Shown: positions 44,585-55,490 of the stretch, in pieces | Numbering within the stretch: the first letter of the stretch is position 1 | How the letters are laid out: every line of letters begins with the position of its first letter | Source of the DNA: Fragum whitleyi | Lineage: Eukaryota > Mollusca > Bivalvia > Cardiida > Cardiidae | Length of the DNA: 64,000 bases | Direction of reading: 5' to 3' | NCBI GenBank assembly: GCA_948146395.1 | Contig: OX411545.1 | Coordinates: forward strand, 24,445,526 to 24,509,525 | Notes under the pieces: model-generated | Told to the model about the DNA's origin: nothing | What the model saw: the letters and a program-made list of their open reading frames with translations, nothing else | Databases searched by the model: none | Program-made: the position numbers and the translations under genes

Positions 44585-45023
44585 CAGTTAATTACATCGT
44601 GAAATACACATTTAACTCAATCAAAACCATTCTAAATCGCTCACTCAGCGCCCCATTCATTCATTCATTCCAGACACTCACTCAAACCATTCAAAATCGC
44701 TCCAAACTCACTGAAAAACATATAACAACAACTTCTTTCAAAATGAAAATAGCTGGGAAAAATCGGGATATCACTTAATAAATTGAAATTGTAAGCGTCT
44801 GATAGGTTCTTGAAGAAATAAGAATCTATCTATAGAACTTGTATGCATATTTTTTAAAGGGAGGTAATCATTATTGCTAATTTTGTTCATCTAGAACGCA
44901 ATTTGCAATACTGGATTACCTCCCATTGAATTCACCCAAAACTCGCTCCACACACTCATTCAATTTCATTCCTAAATCATTCCATAATCATTCACCTTGT
45001 CAGTTTCACGATGTTGTTTACTG
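44585..45023 (-). mobile_element. fam-A MITE, copy 8, 439 bp
   Basis: TA|CAGTTAATTACATCGTGAAA at left and ..TTTCACGATGTTGTTTACTG|TA at right. Nearly complete, with 'gcgccccattcattcattcattcc'. Confidence 0.88.
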
Positions 45024-45585
45024 TATCTCCTTACCAGCAATAGAATCCGTTGCCCTCATGTACAATCATTACCACTGACCTCCAAAGAAATCTTTATCAT
45101 TGAAAATAATTACAGTACTCAAAAGACAAGGCATTTCGTTCTTTGATAAGAATGAAAAGTAACTTTCTTTTGATTATGAAGATGTGTTCATTTGATTCAA
45201 TTTTGTGTTAAAATAACGATAATATACGGAATGAAAGGCATATTTTTTTCAACAATTGAGAACTTTGGCTTAGATATTGCCGTAAAATTACTATGCATAG
45301 GATCAGGCTTTCGAATTTCTAACAAGCGTCCAAATGTTTTTCTATCAGTAATGTAATTTGAGTCCACCGATCAAGTTTTACCCCAAGGACATTCAAAATC
45401 GTAATTCGCTTGACTATGTTAGAAATACTACTGCTTGTAAATTTTTTCCTGATATTTTCATGAGGAATATAAGAACTAGAGACTTTGGTAGACATTCTAT
45501 CCTATGCATGTTGTTAACTTGTAGGCCAACTCTTTGATGACCCCTTCCTTGTCCAGTCAGATATTCTCGTTCATCACACGAAATC
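45024..45585. other. Intergenic stretch with a 58-codon frame
   Basis: The minus frame at 45319-45495 starts MSTKVSSSYIPHENIRKKFT and runs to TAG through SISNIVKRITILNVLGVKLD. It reads like protein more than its neighbours do, but has no known domain and no clear splice sites. Confidence 0.25.
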
Positions 45586-45831
45586 GGGGACCCGTTTTAC
45601 TAAATGTCTTACAAGAAAAATTAATCGTAAGTCAAAATCACAAATCATACCTCTGGTGTTTCCATTGATGATTAGATTCTGCCTTGCAATATCTTATTGG
45701 AATCGTCTCTATAAGACGATTCAAATGAGATGATGCAATGCAGAATTCCATATTTAGTTACTACTGTAGAAGCAACTTTAGTTTTTGACTTACGCAAAAA
45801 TGATCGTAAGATGTTTAGTAAAACCGACCCC
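45586..45831. mobile_element. fam-G MITE, about 246 bp
   Basis: Ends 'ggggacCCGTTTTACTAAAtgtcttac' and inverted 'gtaagatgtttagtaaaaccgacccc'. The centre is a hairpin attgGAATCGTCTctataAGACGATTCaaatgag. About 80% alike by eye to 56715-56957. Confidence 0.8.
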
Positions 45832-46288
45832 GGATCCACGGCGTCCATCCTCGGAGTCAATAGAGCGAGATGAAAAACTCTTGTCAATACGATTTTTAAG
45901 ACGTCATAACAAACGATTTTCGATATTTTGAGTGAAAACATTCGACGTCATCAAGGCTACTTATTTTGAGCCAATACATAACCACCTTCATTTACTCATT
46001 AAGATATCTTAAGATGCTTATGAAGTAAGTCTCTTAAATATCTTAATCTAAATAACCCTCCATCATAAAACTCTTAACGAGATTCTTAAGAATCTTATTT
46101 TTTAGAAACGAGCCCCAGGCGTAAAGCATTACGATTCTCTCCATTCGTTAAATGTAGTTTACGGAATGGAGCGACACTGGGTTACCGCGGTAGATGGCAA
46201 TGAACGTAAATGGGAAGCAAGATTACACGTTTAAGATATCATTGATTTAGTAAGAATTACAACTGCTCCATCTTGAAGGTTAACAGTT
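45832..46288. other. Intergenic stretch
   Basis: 'gagtgaaaacattcgacgtcatcaa' at about 45930 recurs near 51808. Repeated 'ctcttaa/cttaag' words at 46010-46110 precede 'gaaacgagccccagg', which may be the eroded end of another fam-G-like element. Confidence 0.35.
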
Positions 46289-46710
46289 CAGTTAATAGCT
46301 TAATGTGAAATTGATCCGGTGAATAATTTTGGAATTGTATTAGAATGAAATTGAATGAGTGCGATGACTGGGTTTTGAGTGAAATTAAAGGAATGTAATC
46401 CAAAGCGAAGAAAATTAAGCTATATTTATTACTTCCCTTTAATAAAGTATGCATACAAGCTCTATTAATAGCTTCCTATCTTTTCAAGGACCAATGAGAC
46501 TCCAATAATTTCAATTATGTCAGCGAAATCGCGATTTTTCTCTAGCTATATTTATTCTAAATGTAGTTGTTGATCTTATCCGTTTAGAGATTTCGGAACG
46601 TTTTTTAAATGGTTTGAATGAATGTTCGGAATGAATGGAAGGACGGCTGAGATAGCAATTTAGAATGGTATTAATTGAGTTGAATGTCAATTTCACGATG
46701 TTACTAACTG
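46289..46710 (+). mobile_element. fam-A MITE, copy 9
   Basis: Left 'cagttaatagcttaatgtgaaattgatc', right ..TTTCACGATGTTACTAACTG. The flanks are TT on both sides instead of TA. Confidence 0.8.
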
Positions 46711-46798
46711 TTGGTCCTTTTTTCATTGCACTCTGAAACCGAGGCCGTAACTGATACCGCACCAAAATGTTTTGACCAAGAACGGATACAGGTAAGAA

Positions 46799-47245
46799 CA
46801 TCGTGAAATTGATTTTCATTCGGATCAAAATCATTCTTAACCCACTCAGCGCTTCATACATTTATAAAAATCACTCATTCAGACAATCCAAAAATACTCC
46901 AAAATAATTGAAAAAAAAAAAAAAAAAAAATAAGATCAACGACTATATTCAAAATAAATCGCTAAAAATAAAGCCTCAATTTTCATTGACTTTAATGAGT
47001 TCGGAAGCGTCTGGATAATTTGTATATTTTTTTTTTAAAGATATCTATAGATTTTTTTTATGTATATTCTAGTAAAGAGGGGTAACAAACATAGCCAATT
47101 TTGTTAATCTAGAGCAAAACAAGTTACATTGTATACCCCCCCCCCCCTTTAATTTCATTCATAACTCGCTCATCGCACTCATTGAATATCATTCCGAAAT
47201 AATTCCAAAATCGCGAACCTTGTCAATTTCACGGTGCTGTTAGCT
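46799..47245 (-). mobile_element. fam-A MITE, copy 10
   Basis: TA|CAGGTAAGAACATCGTGAAA at left; 'gtcaatttcacggtgctgttag' at right, eroded. Contains about 22 A at 46909-46931 and a C run near 47141. Only 88 bp from copy 9, in the opposite orientation. Confidence 0.75.
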
Positions 47246-48122
47246 TTTCGTGCACGAAAACACTCTTTAGAGAAGCACATGCCCAGTAAGGCAATATATG
47301 ATTCTAATGCAAAAAATCGTCGGAAATCAGATATTGGGTCATGTTATTCAAAATCCTTCTGAAAAATGTGCATCAGTTTGGATATCCTTTACTTGTTATT
47401 AGCTTGATCAGAATTTTAGATGCACGTCAGTCACTTGAAGCATAGGCATATTTAGGACTTTGAAATTTAAACACACTCAGAAGGCGACAACCAAAGAATA
47501 TGTAGGACAAAGGCTATATGCGGACTGTGATAAAAGATGAACGCCCGCCATCCGAGTCCCCTTTTCAATAATTTGAGCGTTGGTGAACAATCAAAACATC
47601 GTAACTTTTGTTTCGATGTTATGATTATTCATCAACGATATTTTTCATCAGATGATTATTTCTTTTATGCACTTGCGTAAATTGCATAATGGGAGTTACG
47701 CCCTTGACTTGGATAGCCAACACAAGCGATATTACAGTGAAATAAATTCAGATTCCTTGATATTTCCGAAAGGCTTAATTGTTCTTTGGGCCGCATATAA
47801 TAAAAGAAAATAAAGATAAATGCATTGCTATACTTCCTATCGTGCCACGCCTGACACATCAATCCCGCAATATATCGGCTTTGGATCACAAATTTACGTC
47901 AGATCCGCCCACCTTGGCGCGCATTTCTCACCTTGATCAAAACAAGAGCAGAAGTCGTCTGCTTGCCAAATGCCCCATTACTTTGGGGTATGCGCGTTCA
48001 ATTTTATCATCGAAGATTTTTCTTTCTAAAAATTTGTGGGAAAATAAGACTTTACCGGTAAGAAAAATAAAACACATTTCCCTTTAAAATTTCCCCCCGT
48101 TATTGTTAAACCTTAAATAACA
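47246..48122. other. Intergenic stretch
   Basis: 47297-47362 (ctaatgcaaaaaatcgtcgg..attgggtcatg) recurs inverted at 48443-48498. The 102-codon plus frame at 47779-48087 shows no domain. No AATAAA was found downstream of the exon at 48123-48238. Confidence 0.35.
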
Positions 48123-48238
48123 TTAGAGTGATAAAAGTAATTTGCAGTTATCCCCGAATTCGGAAGAGTCTAAGAGCTCATCAATACTAGTTGTATCGTA
48201 ATGAGCAAGGACATTACTGGCCTTGGGGAGGTATGTAA
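48123..48238 (-). CDS. Candidate terminal exon, product unknown
   Basis: After an acceptor 'aataattggcag|TT' the minus strand reads TYLPKASNVLAHYDTTSIDE, then LLDSSEFGDNCKLLLSL, then TAA at 48123-48125. The peptide is acidic and protein-like. A CTAAT branch-like word lies 15-20 nt upstream. It starts with two bases of a split codon, so it cannot join the phase-0 exon at 50979-51107 directly; a middle exon would be needed. No family recognised. Confidence 0.3.
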
Positions 48239-48329
48239 CTGCCAATTATTATTAATTAGACAAAAGCTCTATAATTTTCGGAAAAGATCAATATACAATG
48301 ATGTCGAAAGACTACACCGTTAAGACTAT

Positions 48330-48570
48330 CTTAAGGGAGTAAATCCGTAATAGTACCGCAGAATTCGGACTAAATGTCCCTTTTCAATGTAAACCAACGT
48401 TTCCTATCCAAGGTTTCTAATGAAAATCATTAGGATTTTAGGATTTTGAATGACATGACCCAATATATGATTTCCCGACGATTTTTGCATTAGGAAACCT
48501 TGTTAAACACTGTTAAAGTACTTTACTACCAAGACGTTTGAAAACTATTACGGGTCCACTACCTTAAATC
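48330..48570. mobile_element. fam-C MITE, larger copy
   Basis: Left 'ccgtaatagtaccgcagaattcgg' and right 'gtttgaaaactattacgggtccactaccttaa' are fam-C ends. The middle includes the sequence shared with 47297-47362. Confidence 0.55.
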
Positions 48571-48704
48571 TTTTCACGAATTAATGGTTCTGGCCATTGA
48601 AACCATTTTAAGTATTTTGTAAGTCTGCGCACAAAGTCGTCCCATAAGAAATATTTCCCTTTTTGGAGAATTTATAACGTTGCAACATCATCTAATTAGA
48701 TTAT

Positions 48705-48992
48705 AAGATATGAATAGTGTATTTTTTAATTTCACGGAGTGGTTGAACTAAAACACCAAAACCACACTTCTATATAAATCCGCTTTGCGTACTCGTACAG
48801 TGTCCTTTGCGTTTTTATACAGCGTGGTAAGGTTTTTAGTTTCATACCTCTTTGAAATTAATAAATACTGCCTTTATCTCTTTAAAAGAGCTTTGCGTTC
48901 TCGTATAGTGTCCTTTTCGTTTTCATACAGTGTTGATGAGGTTCTAGTTTCATACCTCTATGAAAGTAATAAATACTGTCTTCATATCTTAT
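48705..48992. mobile_element. fam-H element with tandem right arm
   Basis: Left arm 'gatatgaatagtgtattttttaatttcacggag'. The right arm appears twice in tandem (about 48785-48880 and 48890-48990: 'gtttcatacctctttgaaattaataaatactgcc' and 'gtttcatacctctatgaaagtaataaatactgtc'). The open frame 48785-49036 comes from this duplication. Confidence 0.65.
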
Positions 48993-49257
48993 TTAGACTT
49001 GCAAATCGAAAGCATCCTTTTATCTTTTCGCTTTAAAGGGTCTCAATATTGTAGAAATATAAATTTGTACAGAGGGGGGAGAAAAGAAGGAGTCGATCGC
49101 AGGGGCGGGGGGGGGGGGATTAACGTTAAAAATATTTCCTTCAATAGATCTACATTGACTGCGCATTTTTAGAATAAAGTAATACACTTTAAAATTTAAC
49201 TTTTAATAACCCACTTTCATTGGGTTCATTTTAGCTCGTGTAGAATTGTAACATATA
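48993..49257. other. Intergenic stretch with poly-G
   Basis: G run at about 49107-49118. Nothing else seen. Confidence 0.45.
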
Positions 49258-50079
49258 CTGACGTCAAGAAAAAACGCCTCAGTGAAAATTTGGAATTTCT
49301 TTTCTATACGGAATTTTTCCTCTTTAAAAACATGGTTTAGCTAACTCTCTCGCGTGTCAAAATAAAAATATTTAGATTTCATGAATTATTATGCCTAAAT
49401 TTGAGTTGCGGTCACCTTGTTTTTGAACATCTCGTTCGCTTTGCTTCGATAAAAAATTACACATGTGTCTTAAGCATTGAATATTCCTGTGATTCACGCA
49501 AGAAGTGGTGGAATATCCCCACACGTTCTTGTTATAAGGGCGATTAAATAATTATTGACATCGTAATATTGACCTCAAGCAATGGGGTCATTTCCAGAAA
49601 AAGATTTTAAGCTTTAAACTAAGTTAGGTTTGACAGTTGTTAAAATGGTGCGTCTTGTAAACGGAAGAAGGAGATAATGGTAGAAATTTTCAAGGCAGGC
49701 CGCTGGTGACGTCTACAGGTACGATAAGGCAACCGCATCGGACAACGCCATTGACGTAATCAGTATTTGATAAGCCAAATCTTTGACAAAGGTATAGGTA
49801 AGGGCTTAAACACAATCAGTAAGCCAGTATCATTGGCTCAATGGCTTGATGTTTTGATCTCTAGTCAAAATGGTAAACACTGTCATTGTCTAAAATCAGG
49901 GGTGTCAATCTTTGAAGCTGGATAAATCCTCTCAAAATCTAAACTAAACAACAGTTCTTACGTGAGTCGGACTGCAATGAATTTGTTTTTAATATGAAGT
50001 AAGAATTTCTACCATGAAATGTATCTTTTGTAAATAATTGCCCTTTCTATATGACTGAGGCATTTTTGATTGACGTCAG
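49258..50079. mobile_element. fam-T Tc1/mariner-like element, 822 bp
   Basis: TA|CTGACGTCAAGAAAAAACGC at left; inverted ..GCATTTTTGATTGACGTCAG|TA at right. Shorter relative of 22101-23578. No transposase frame. Confidence 0.8.
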
Positions 50080-50212
50080 TATATATGCCTATCCCCGCAA
50101 GAGGTAGCCATCTCGAAGCTCAGTAAAACAAATTTGAAATATTTGAAAGATAGATAAAAGTCAAGAAGAGCTTGGTTAAAGATTTTTTTTTTTAAATAAT
50201 TCTATGATCCAC

Positions 50213-50852
50213 CACTTCCAAAGTTTCCATCTTGGCAGTATTGAATTTTAACCCTGAGTAATCTGCGAGAACTGTGCTGATTGACCCGGATCGAGATTTT
50301 TCGTTTAAGGAAGTAGACCCATAAAAAATCCGCAACATTTCGGAACTCATGATCTTTCACAATTTCGACCAAGGTAACCTAATGAAAATCACGAGAAAAC
50401 CTCGGTTACCATTGTTTAAGTTCATTACTTACGAAAGGTTACGGAACTATTACGGTTTCGCTAACTTAACCCTTTGCTGTTTAATCCCTGCTTTTTACGT
50501 GACCGTGATTTTATGATTGAGAAAACATTGTGAAAAAAAAAGAAATTGCTTCTGACAAGCAATTTCTTCTTTTTCCACACTATTTTCTACCCTACTGAAT
50601 GGTTATTTTTCAATTTAAATCCACCTTAAATTTTCGTCTGCAAAACCTTTGAATTTGGACAGGTCGAAAATTTTGTAACACAGGAAAGTGTTAATGTGGG
50701 AGTTTTTTTTCTGAATCAAGAATGACCGTTCTATCTTTCTATATGCTTTTCTTATCAATGAGCGACATCCGCATGACCTCAGCTTGGTCCGATCTATTTT
50801 CAGTAAATGGATTTCCATGACTATCCTTTTTCGCATAACGGGTCGAATATAC
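50213..50852. mobile_element. fam-B MITE interrupted by fam-C and a hairpin
   Basis: Left piece 'tttccatcttggcagtattgaa..gctgattgacccggatcg'; right piece from about 50660, ending 'ccatgactatcctttttcgcataacgggtcg'. Between them are fam-C (50313-50475) and a hairpin at 50530-50578 (agaaattgctt ctgac aagcaatttct). Confidence 0.6.
50313..50475. mobile_element. fam-C MITE nested in fam-B
   Basis: 'agtagacccataaaaaatCCGCAACATTTCGGaactcatg' pairs with 'cattacttacgaaaggttacggaactattacgg'; ends are about 55 bp and imperfect. Confidence 0.7.
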
Positions 50853-50978
50853 AAATCTATCTTTTGCGGATAATTTTAGATCCTTTTCAACATGTGCAGC
50901 CTTATCAGACTTGATGCTTTCGTACCTTTCATACCACAGACAATGCATAAATGTTGAACATGTACCCATGCCACTTAC

Positions 50979-51107
50979 CTCGTAACGATAATGATGCGCC
51001 TTTAGAGCATCCTGAGCGGTCCATAGAGCCTCATTCGTCGGCGGGTTGAACGAGCTTCGCCTCCAGGAGGTCGGCTGGACAGGCTTATCATAGTGGGAAA
51101 TCTGCAT
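50979..51107 (-). CDS. Candidate first coding exon, product unknown
   Basis: ATG at 51105-51107 (A at -3), preceded in frame by a TAA, opens 43 codons: MQISHYDKPVQPTSWRRSSF, then NPPTNEALWTAQDALKAHHY, then RYE. It ends at a consensus donor GAG|GTAAGTG in phase 0. The composition (Trp, Pro, Tyr, His) is unlike chance AT-rich frames. The reading frame stays open past the donor, but that part lies in repeat sequence. The style recalls small ciliary proteins with tyrosine-rich motifs, but I cannot assign a family. Later exons would lie below 50979; 48123-48238 is one candidate. Confidence 0.45.
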
Positions 51108-51897
51108 ACTTTCTCTGAATTAAACGCACTGAAATAAAGTCCCTCACAGTTCAGAAAACCGACGGCGAAATGCACTTTGGCTGCAGTAGAACTGCTCCGC
51201 AATGTGATTAGAAACTCAAGCAAGTCGTTAGTTAACACTTTGCTTAATTAAGCGGTCTGCGAACGCCGGTTATTGTCTAGCAAAATATGCCAATGACTGA
51301 AGAAACGCTTTTTAGTGACTCAAAACAGACCATAACAAAAACAAGCAGGTATTTCGAGGCTATCGAAATTATCCCAAGAGTTCGTAATTGTCCGAACGAA
51401 CTGATGGATTAAAACACTAGGTTTATATATTAGGTTAAATGATCTGATATGAAACAGATTTTACCCGATATAATAAGCTAGTCATTGTTAATTTGTACTG
51501 ATATGCAATATTGCATATGCATAGTTATGAGAGTTGGATAAATGTTTGGGAGAGAAAAGCGGGTGATGAATGACTGTTGACATCAATCGCCCTTTACAAG
51601 TAAGCCGTAGCGATGCTTCGAGATATGTATACGATGGAATGATGTACATGTATATGTACACGAGTCTTAAACATTCGGAACACCACTCGGCAAATCTCAC
51701 GATCAACCTCGGATGTACATAGACGGACTATTTTTAAAAATTACGGGAAACCCTTGGAAAAACTCGATGACGTCAGTAAAAATGGCGTTAGCCCTCGAAA
51801 CTTTCAGTGAAAACATTCGACGTCGCCAACGCTACTCGTTCAAGTCACTGACGTGAAACCATCCTATCCTTATATAAATATCTTTAGATTCTTAAAA
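51108..51897. other. Upstream region of the 51.1 kb exon
   Basis: No further exon seen. A frame at 51002-51238 minus overlaps the exon in another frame. 51770-51830 shares 'gtgaaaacattcgacgtc' with 45930. Confidence 0.35.
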
Positions 51898-51966
51898 AAC
51901 GGCTGAAAAAATCTTAATTTTTGAGAATGATTCGTCATTCTCAAAAATTATGATTTTTCAGCCGTT
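51898..51966. repeat. Long hairpin with TTCG loop
   Basis: A 32-33 bp arm starting AACGGCTGAAAAA and ending TTTTTGAGAATGA pairs with its inverse, with one mismatch and one indel, around a TTCG tetraloop. Confidence 0.88.
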
Positions 51967-52231
51967 ATTTACTGTAAAAGTTATAAAGCTACAGTGCTAG
52001 TTTTTCTTACACTGTTTCCGCATAACAAAATGCACGATTTTGTTACATACCCATCCGCCTTACATACATCCGAGGTCTGTTGCAGTATACGGAAATGGCC
52101 GAGTGATGTTCCGAATGGAGTCTTAGGGTGTCTAAAATGTCGTATCTAAAGCTTTATACAAGCTATAGATACCACATTTTGTTCGCCCACTGAGGAAAAG
52201 TTGAGCATTTGTTTCGATCCATTCTTATATA

Positions 52232-52315
52232 TGAGCCTGTGCGTGAGATTTCCAACAATATAAACACGCACGAGCCGCATATTTGAAATTGTTGGAAATG
52301 TGACACACAAGCTCA
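52232..52315. mobile_element. fam-F MITE, 84 bp
   Basis: TGAGCCTGTGCGTGAGATTT..caacaat against inverted attgttggaaatgtgacacacaagctca, flanked by TAT on both sides. Confidence 0.75.
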
Positions 52316-52439
52316 TATTTCTTTCCCGTAGATTATGGAAAATAGATTGATAATTAAATCAACAAACTAGTGGCATAATCAAAATGTTAGACCCGTTGTT
52401 TAATTGAAAAGGCCAAATTTTCTTTCGTTGAATGCTATA

Positions 52440-52815
52440 GTACAATCCACAATTTTTCCCCTGGCAGGGCGGAGCCAAAGTAATGGGTCGATGCACTTAA
52501 GGTTAAGGTAAATCAGCCTTTATTCATTATGTTTACCCCAAAGGATAGTCGACACAATTAACTTGAGACCGTAAAGCGTAGGTTGGTAACCAAACCCTCG
52601 CAACTTCAGCTTGTCCAAGCTGAAGTTACGAGGCTTTGGTAACCCAACGACGAAATGTGGTCACTCTCTGTAAGCTTGTGAATCCTTTTGGTTTATGATA
52701 TAGTAATTTGCACGCCTTTACGATTATTGCCGACTTACTTTTCAATGAACCCAACATATTTAAAAGTTAACTCGCCAAATTACGTCACGACTAAGCCCCG
52801 CCCTACCAGTTCATT
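52440..52815. repeat. fam-I in head-to-head inverted pair
   Basis: The right arm (52612-52815, reversed) matches fam-I well ('gccaaattacgtcacgactaagccccgccct'). The left arm matches more loosely. They meet in a hairpin at 52577-52652 (ggttggtaacc..aacttcagcttg tc caagctgaagtt..ggtaaccc). Confidence 0.65.
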
Positions 52816-52822
52816 AATAACG

Positions 52823-53227
52823 CAGAATAAATCACATCGATATCTTACACTCGTCTTGATCAAAACCGTTTATAATCACAATCACTCGATCGGCGCTCCA
52901 ACCATTTATTCCAAATATTCACTCATTTCACTTGAAAACCCCCAAAAGTGTTCAAAAACTCCCCGGATTCGTTCAAAGTGATCAACATCAACAAATCGAT
53001 CAATTAATCGCATGATTTCTATTGCCTGGTGTTGATTTATAAGTCTCTTATTTGTCTCTGAAGACACAAATCAGAAAAGTGCTAAGCTTGTATGAAAGTG
53101 AGGTACACGGACGAAATTACCGATTATGTTTTACCTCTCATGAAAATAACTCAAAACTCGCACCACACAATAATTCTATTTCATTCCAAAACCATTCGAC
53201 ATATCAATTTCACGATGTTCGTAACTG
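52823..53227 (-). mobile_element. fam-A MITE, copy 11
   Basis: Left 'cagaataaatcacatcgatatcttacac' is eroded; right 'atcaatttcacgatgttcgtaactg|TA' is clear. Confidence 0.7.
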
Positions 53228-53309
53228 TATTTGACGTTATTTAAGAGCGTATGATTACACGTATAATGGCTCATTCGGAACATCGCTCGGATATTTCCGT
53301 AAACTGGAA

Positions 53310-53700
53310 ATTACCTCGGACGTAAGTGTAGTAATTTTTGGTCCATTTTAGGGTAATTCGGCTCTTCGTTGTACTATGTTTAATACGCTTGAAGAAATAC
53401 AAATTCCTTTAATGCTTTCAGATCGTTAATAGAGATTATTTTGGCATATCATGATTTGAAAGCAAAACGCAGCAAAACACTGCGTTTTGTTTTCAAATCA
53501 TAGTATGTCCGGTTTTTACCTTAAGTTGATTTTTTTTTCGCAGCGTCATTCTCAGGTATATTTGTGACGTCATATAAACCCACGTGCGAAATGACGCGTT
53601 TTCATGGATCCGCCCGTATTATTCCCGATGTCTATTCCGTAGAATCGCCGAGGGTTCCCGATTGATAACGGCTATACGATTGGTCAGATGAATTGGCGAG
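53310..53700 (+). repeat. fam-K repeat with internal hairpin
   Basis: Starts 'aattacctcggacgtaagtgtagtaat' and ends 'cgtattATTATTCCCGATGTCTattcc'. Hairpin at about 53450-53508 (atttgaaagcaaaacgcag / ctgcgttttgttttcaaat). Same order as 57440-57830. Confidence 0.75.
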
Positions 53701-53738
53701 AAGAACAATCCTTGTGATGATCTTATCATTTTGATTAA

Positions 53739-53938
53739 GTCTTAACCCTTGTCATGCTGAATAAATTTTGGCTAAAAATTTGCATCAAAATCAAAGAGCA
53801 AAAAGCACTGAAAGTACCAACTTTATGCCAATTTTGGTGTAGACTAACATCAGACTGCACATATGTGCAGGTTGATGTTTGTCTATAGCTCCTGCCAAAG
53901 CAGGAATATTCCGGGTTCTGCATGACAAGGGTTAAGAC
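53739..53938. mobile_element. fam-L MITE, intact, about 200 bp
   Basis: GTCTTAACCCTTGTCATGCtGAA at left and inverted TTCtGCATGACAAGGGTTAAGAC at right. The internal hairpin is cagactgcacatatgtgcaggttg. TTAA next to CCC ends is reminiscent of piggyBac-type MITEs; this is inference. Confidence 0.75.
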
Positions 53939-54053
53939 AAAAACAGCCGCGAGTGTATTAAATAGGATTATTTTTTTTTATATTTTTTTAATCATAAGGA
54001 TCCCGTGTATCTTGACGAGCTGGACCCATTTTTTTTCGAAAAGAACGATACTA

Positions 54054-54470
54054 CAGTTTACAACGTCGTGAAATTGACAAGTTGAATGATTTTGGAATGA
54101 CATTGAATGAGTGGATGGAGCGAGTTTTGAGTGAAAATAAGGCGAGGTAGTCCAATACCGCTAATTTTGTTCAGGATGAACAAAATTAGCGATATCTATT
54201 CCCTCCCTCAAAAAATAGGCATACAAGTTCTTTAAATTGATTCTTATTTCTTTAAGAACCAATCAGACGCTTACAATTTCAATTATGTAAGCGAAGTCGC
54301 ATTTTCCAAATATGTTCATTTCAAATGTAGCTGTTGATCTTATCTTTTTAAAAAAAATTCTGAGCGAATTCGAATTGTTTGAGTGAGTGGTTGGAATGAA
54401 TGAATTGAGCGCTGAATGAGCGATTTTGGTTTGATTGAGTTGAATGTCACTTTCACGATGTTACATACTG
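54054..54470 (+). mobile_element. fam-A MITE, copy 12, 417 bp
   Basis: TA|CAGTTTACAACGTCGTGAAA at left; ..TTTCACGATGTTACATACTG|TA at right. Confidence 0.88.
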
Positions 54471-55069
54471 TAATGATTGTAAAATCATTCTGACGAAGTT
54501 TTGGGAAAATCGGATGAAAACTGTGAACTCTAAGAGTGTTAAAAGTTGACGAACAGACAGATGGTTTCTAAAATCCATACTAAGTTTTGGCTGCGATATC
54601 GAACGAGGTCCATGGGGAACATAAACAAGGCTTAATGCTTAGTTTAAATCCAGCCTACGGAGAAAGAACGGTATCCGAAAACTCGCCGTATCCGCAAAGA
54701 CACGTGTAGTCCCAAAAATCATTGCACACGATTTCGCGGTTTTCGTAGACTTTCGTCTAACGAAAAATAATACATTTTTTTCCCAAAAAGTATTAGCTCT
54801 ACAAGACCTTACAAAAACACCGTGTTGACATTTGACGGTGACCATTAGATATTTTGCCCATCAATGTTGATCGCAACGTCCCAGGGTGTCTTTTTTTAAA
54901 CTGTGCGGCCAAACGGGCTAAACGCAAGCCACACAATGTCCGCGATAATCTTGTTTATAATATGACCTACTTCGCGGGAGTGAAGTAACCACGTTATATA
55001 TTTCTGATATTACACAGGTGTTAGTACACTAAATTGGGAATAACTATGTAAATGAGCTCAGAGCGAATA
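54471..55069. other. Intergenic stretch, nothing recognised
   Basis: The minus frame at 54639-54845 shows no domain or splice context. Confidence 0.4.
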
Positions 55070-55350
55070 GAAACGCTATTTTGTCACCGCGAAAATGACG
55101 TCATAATCTATATATTATGACGTCAGTTTAAAAGGGCGTTATAAGTGTCGCGGAAAATTGTAATGTGTAAAATTTTGACGAATTTTCGCAAAAATTTGGG
55201 TCATATTATAAATATGTATAAAATTTGAGCTCATAAAAATCCCGAATTAATTAAACACGTCATCTAAAAAAGATGAAAAACTCGGCGGAGCCTCGTTTTT
55301 ATCTGTTTATTGATTACTTTTTTAATAAATTCGGTATTCCATGATCACTC
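55070..55350 (-). repeat. fam-J interspersed repeat
   Basis: tgacgtcataatctatatattatgacgtca block, then 'gtcgcggaaaattgtaatg', aaaaactcggcggagcctcg and 'aataaattcggtattcc', collinear with 20230-20480. Confidence 0.7.
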
Positions 55351-55490
55351 AATCAATATCCCCTATTTATATCATGCAATTGACAGATCGCTGCTTAAAA
55401 ATGATGTGATTACTGTTGAACTCCGACATTGTCCGCATGTTTGTTTGCCAAATTGTTTTCGTATCTAGGCGAAGGAATCAGCGTAGCTAC

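Noticed and set aside
48785..49036. 83-codon frame with internal repeats
   Set aside because: It spans the tandem right arms of a fam-H element.
50739..50978. Extension of the 122-codon frame past the 51.1 kb exon
   Set aside because: A consensus donor ends the coding part at 50979; the extension runs into fam-B sequence.
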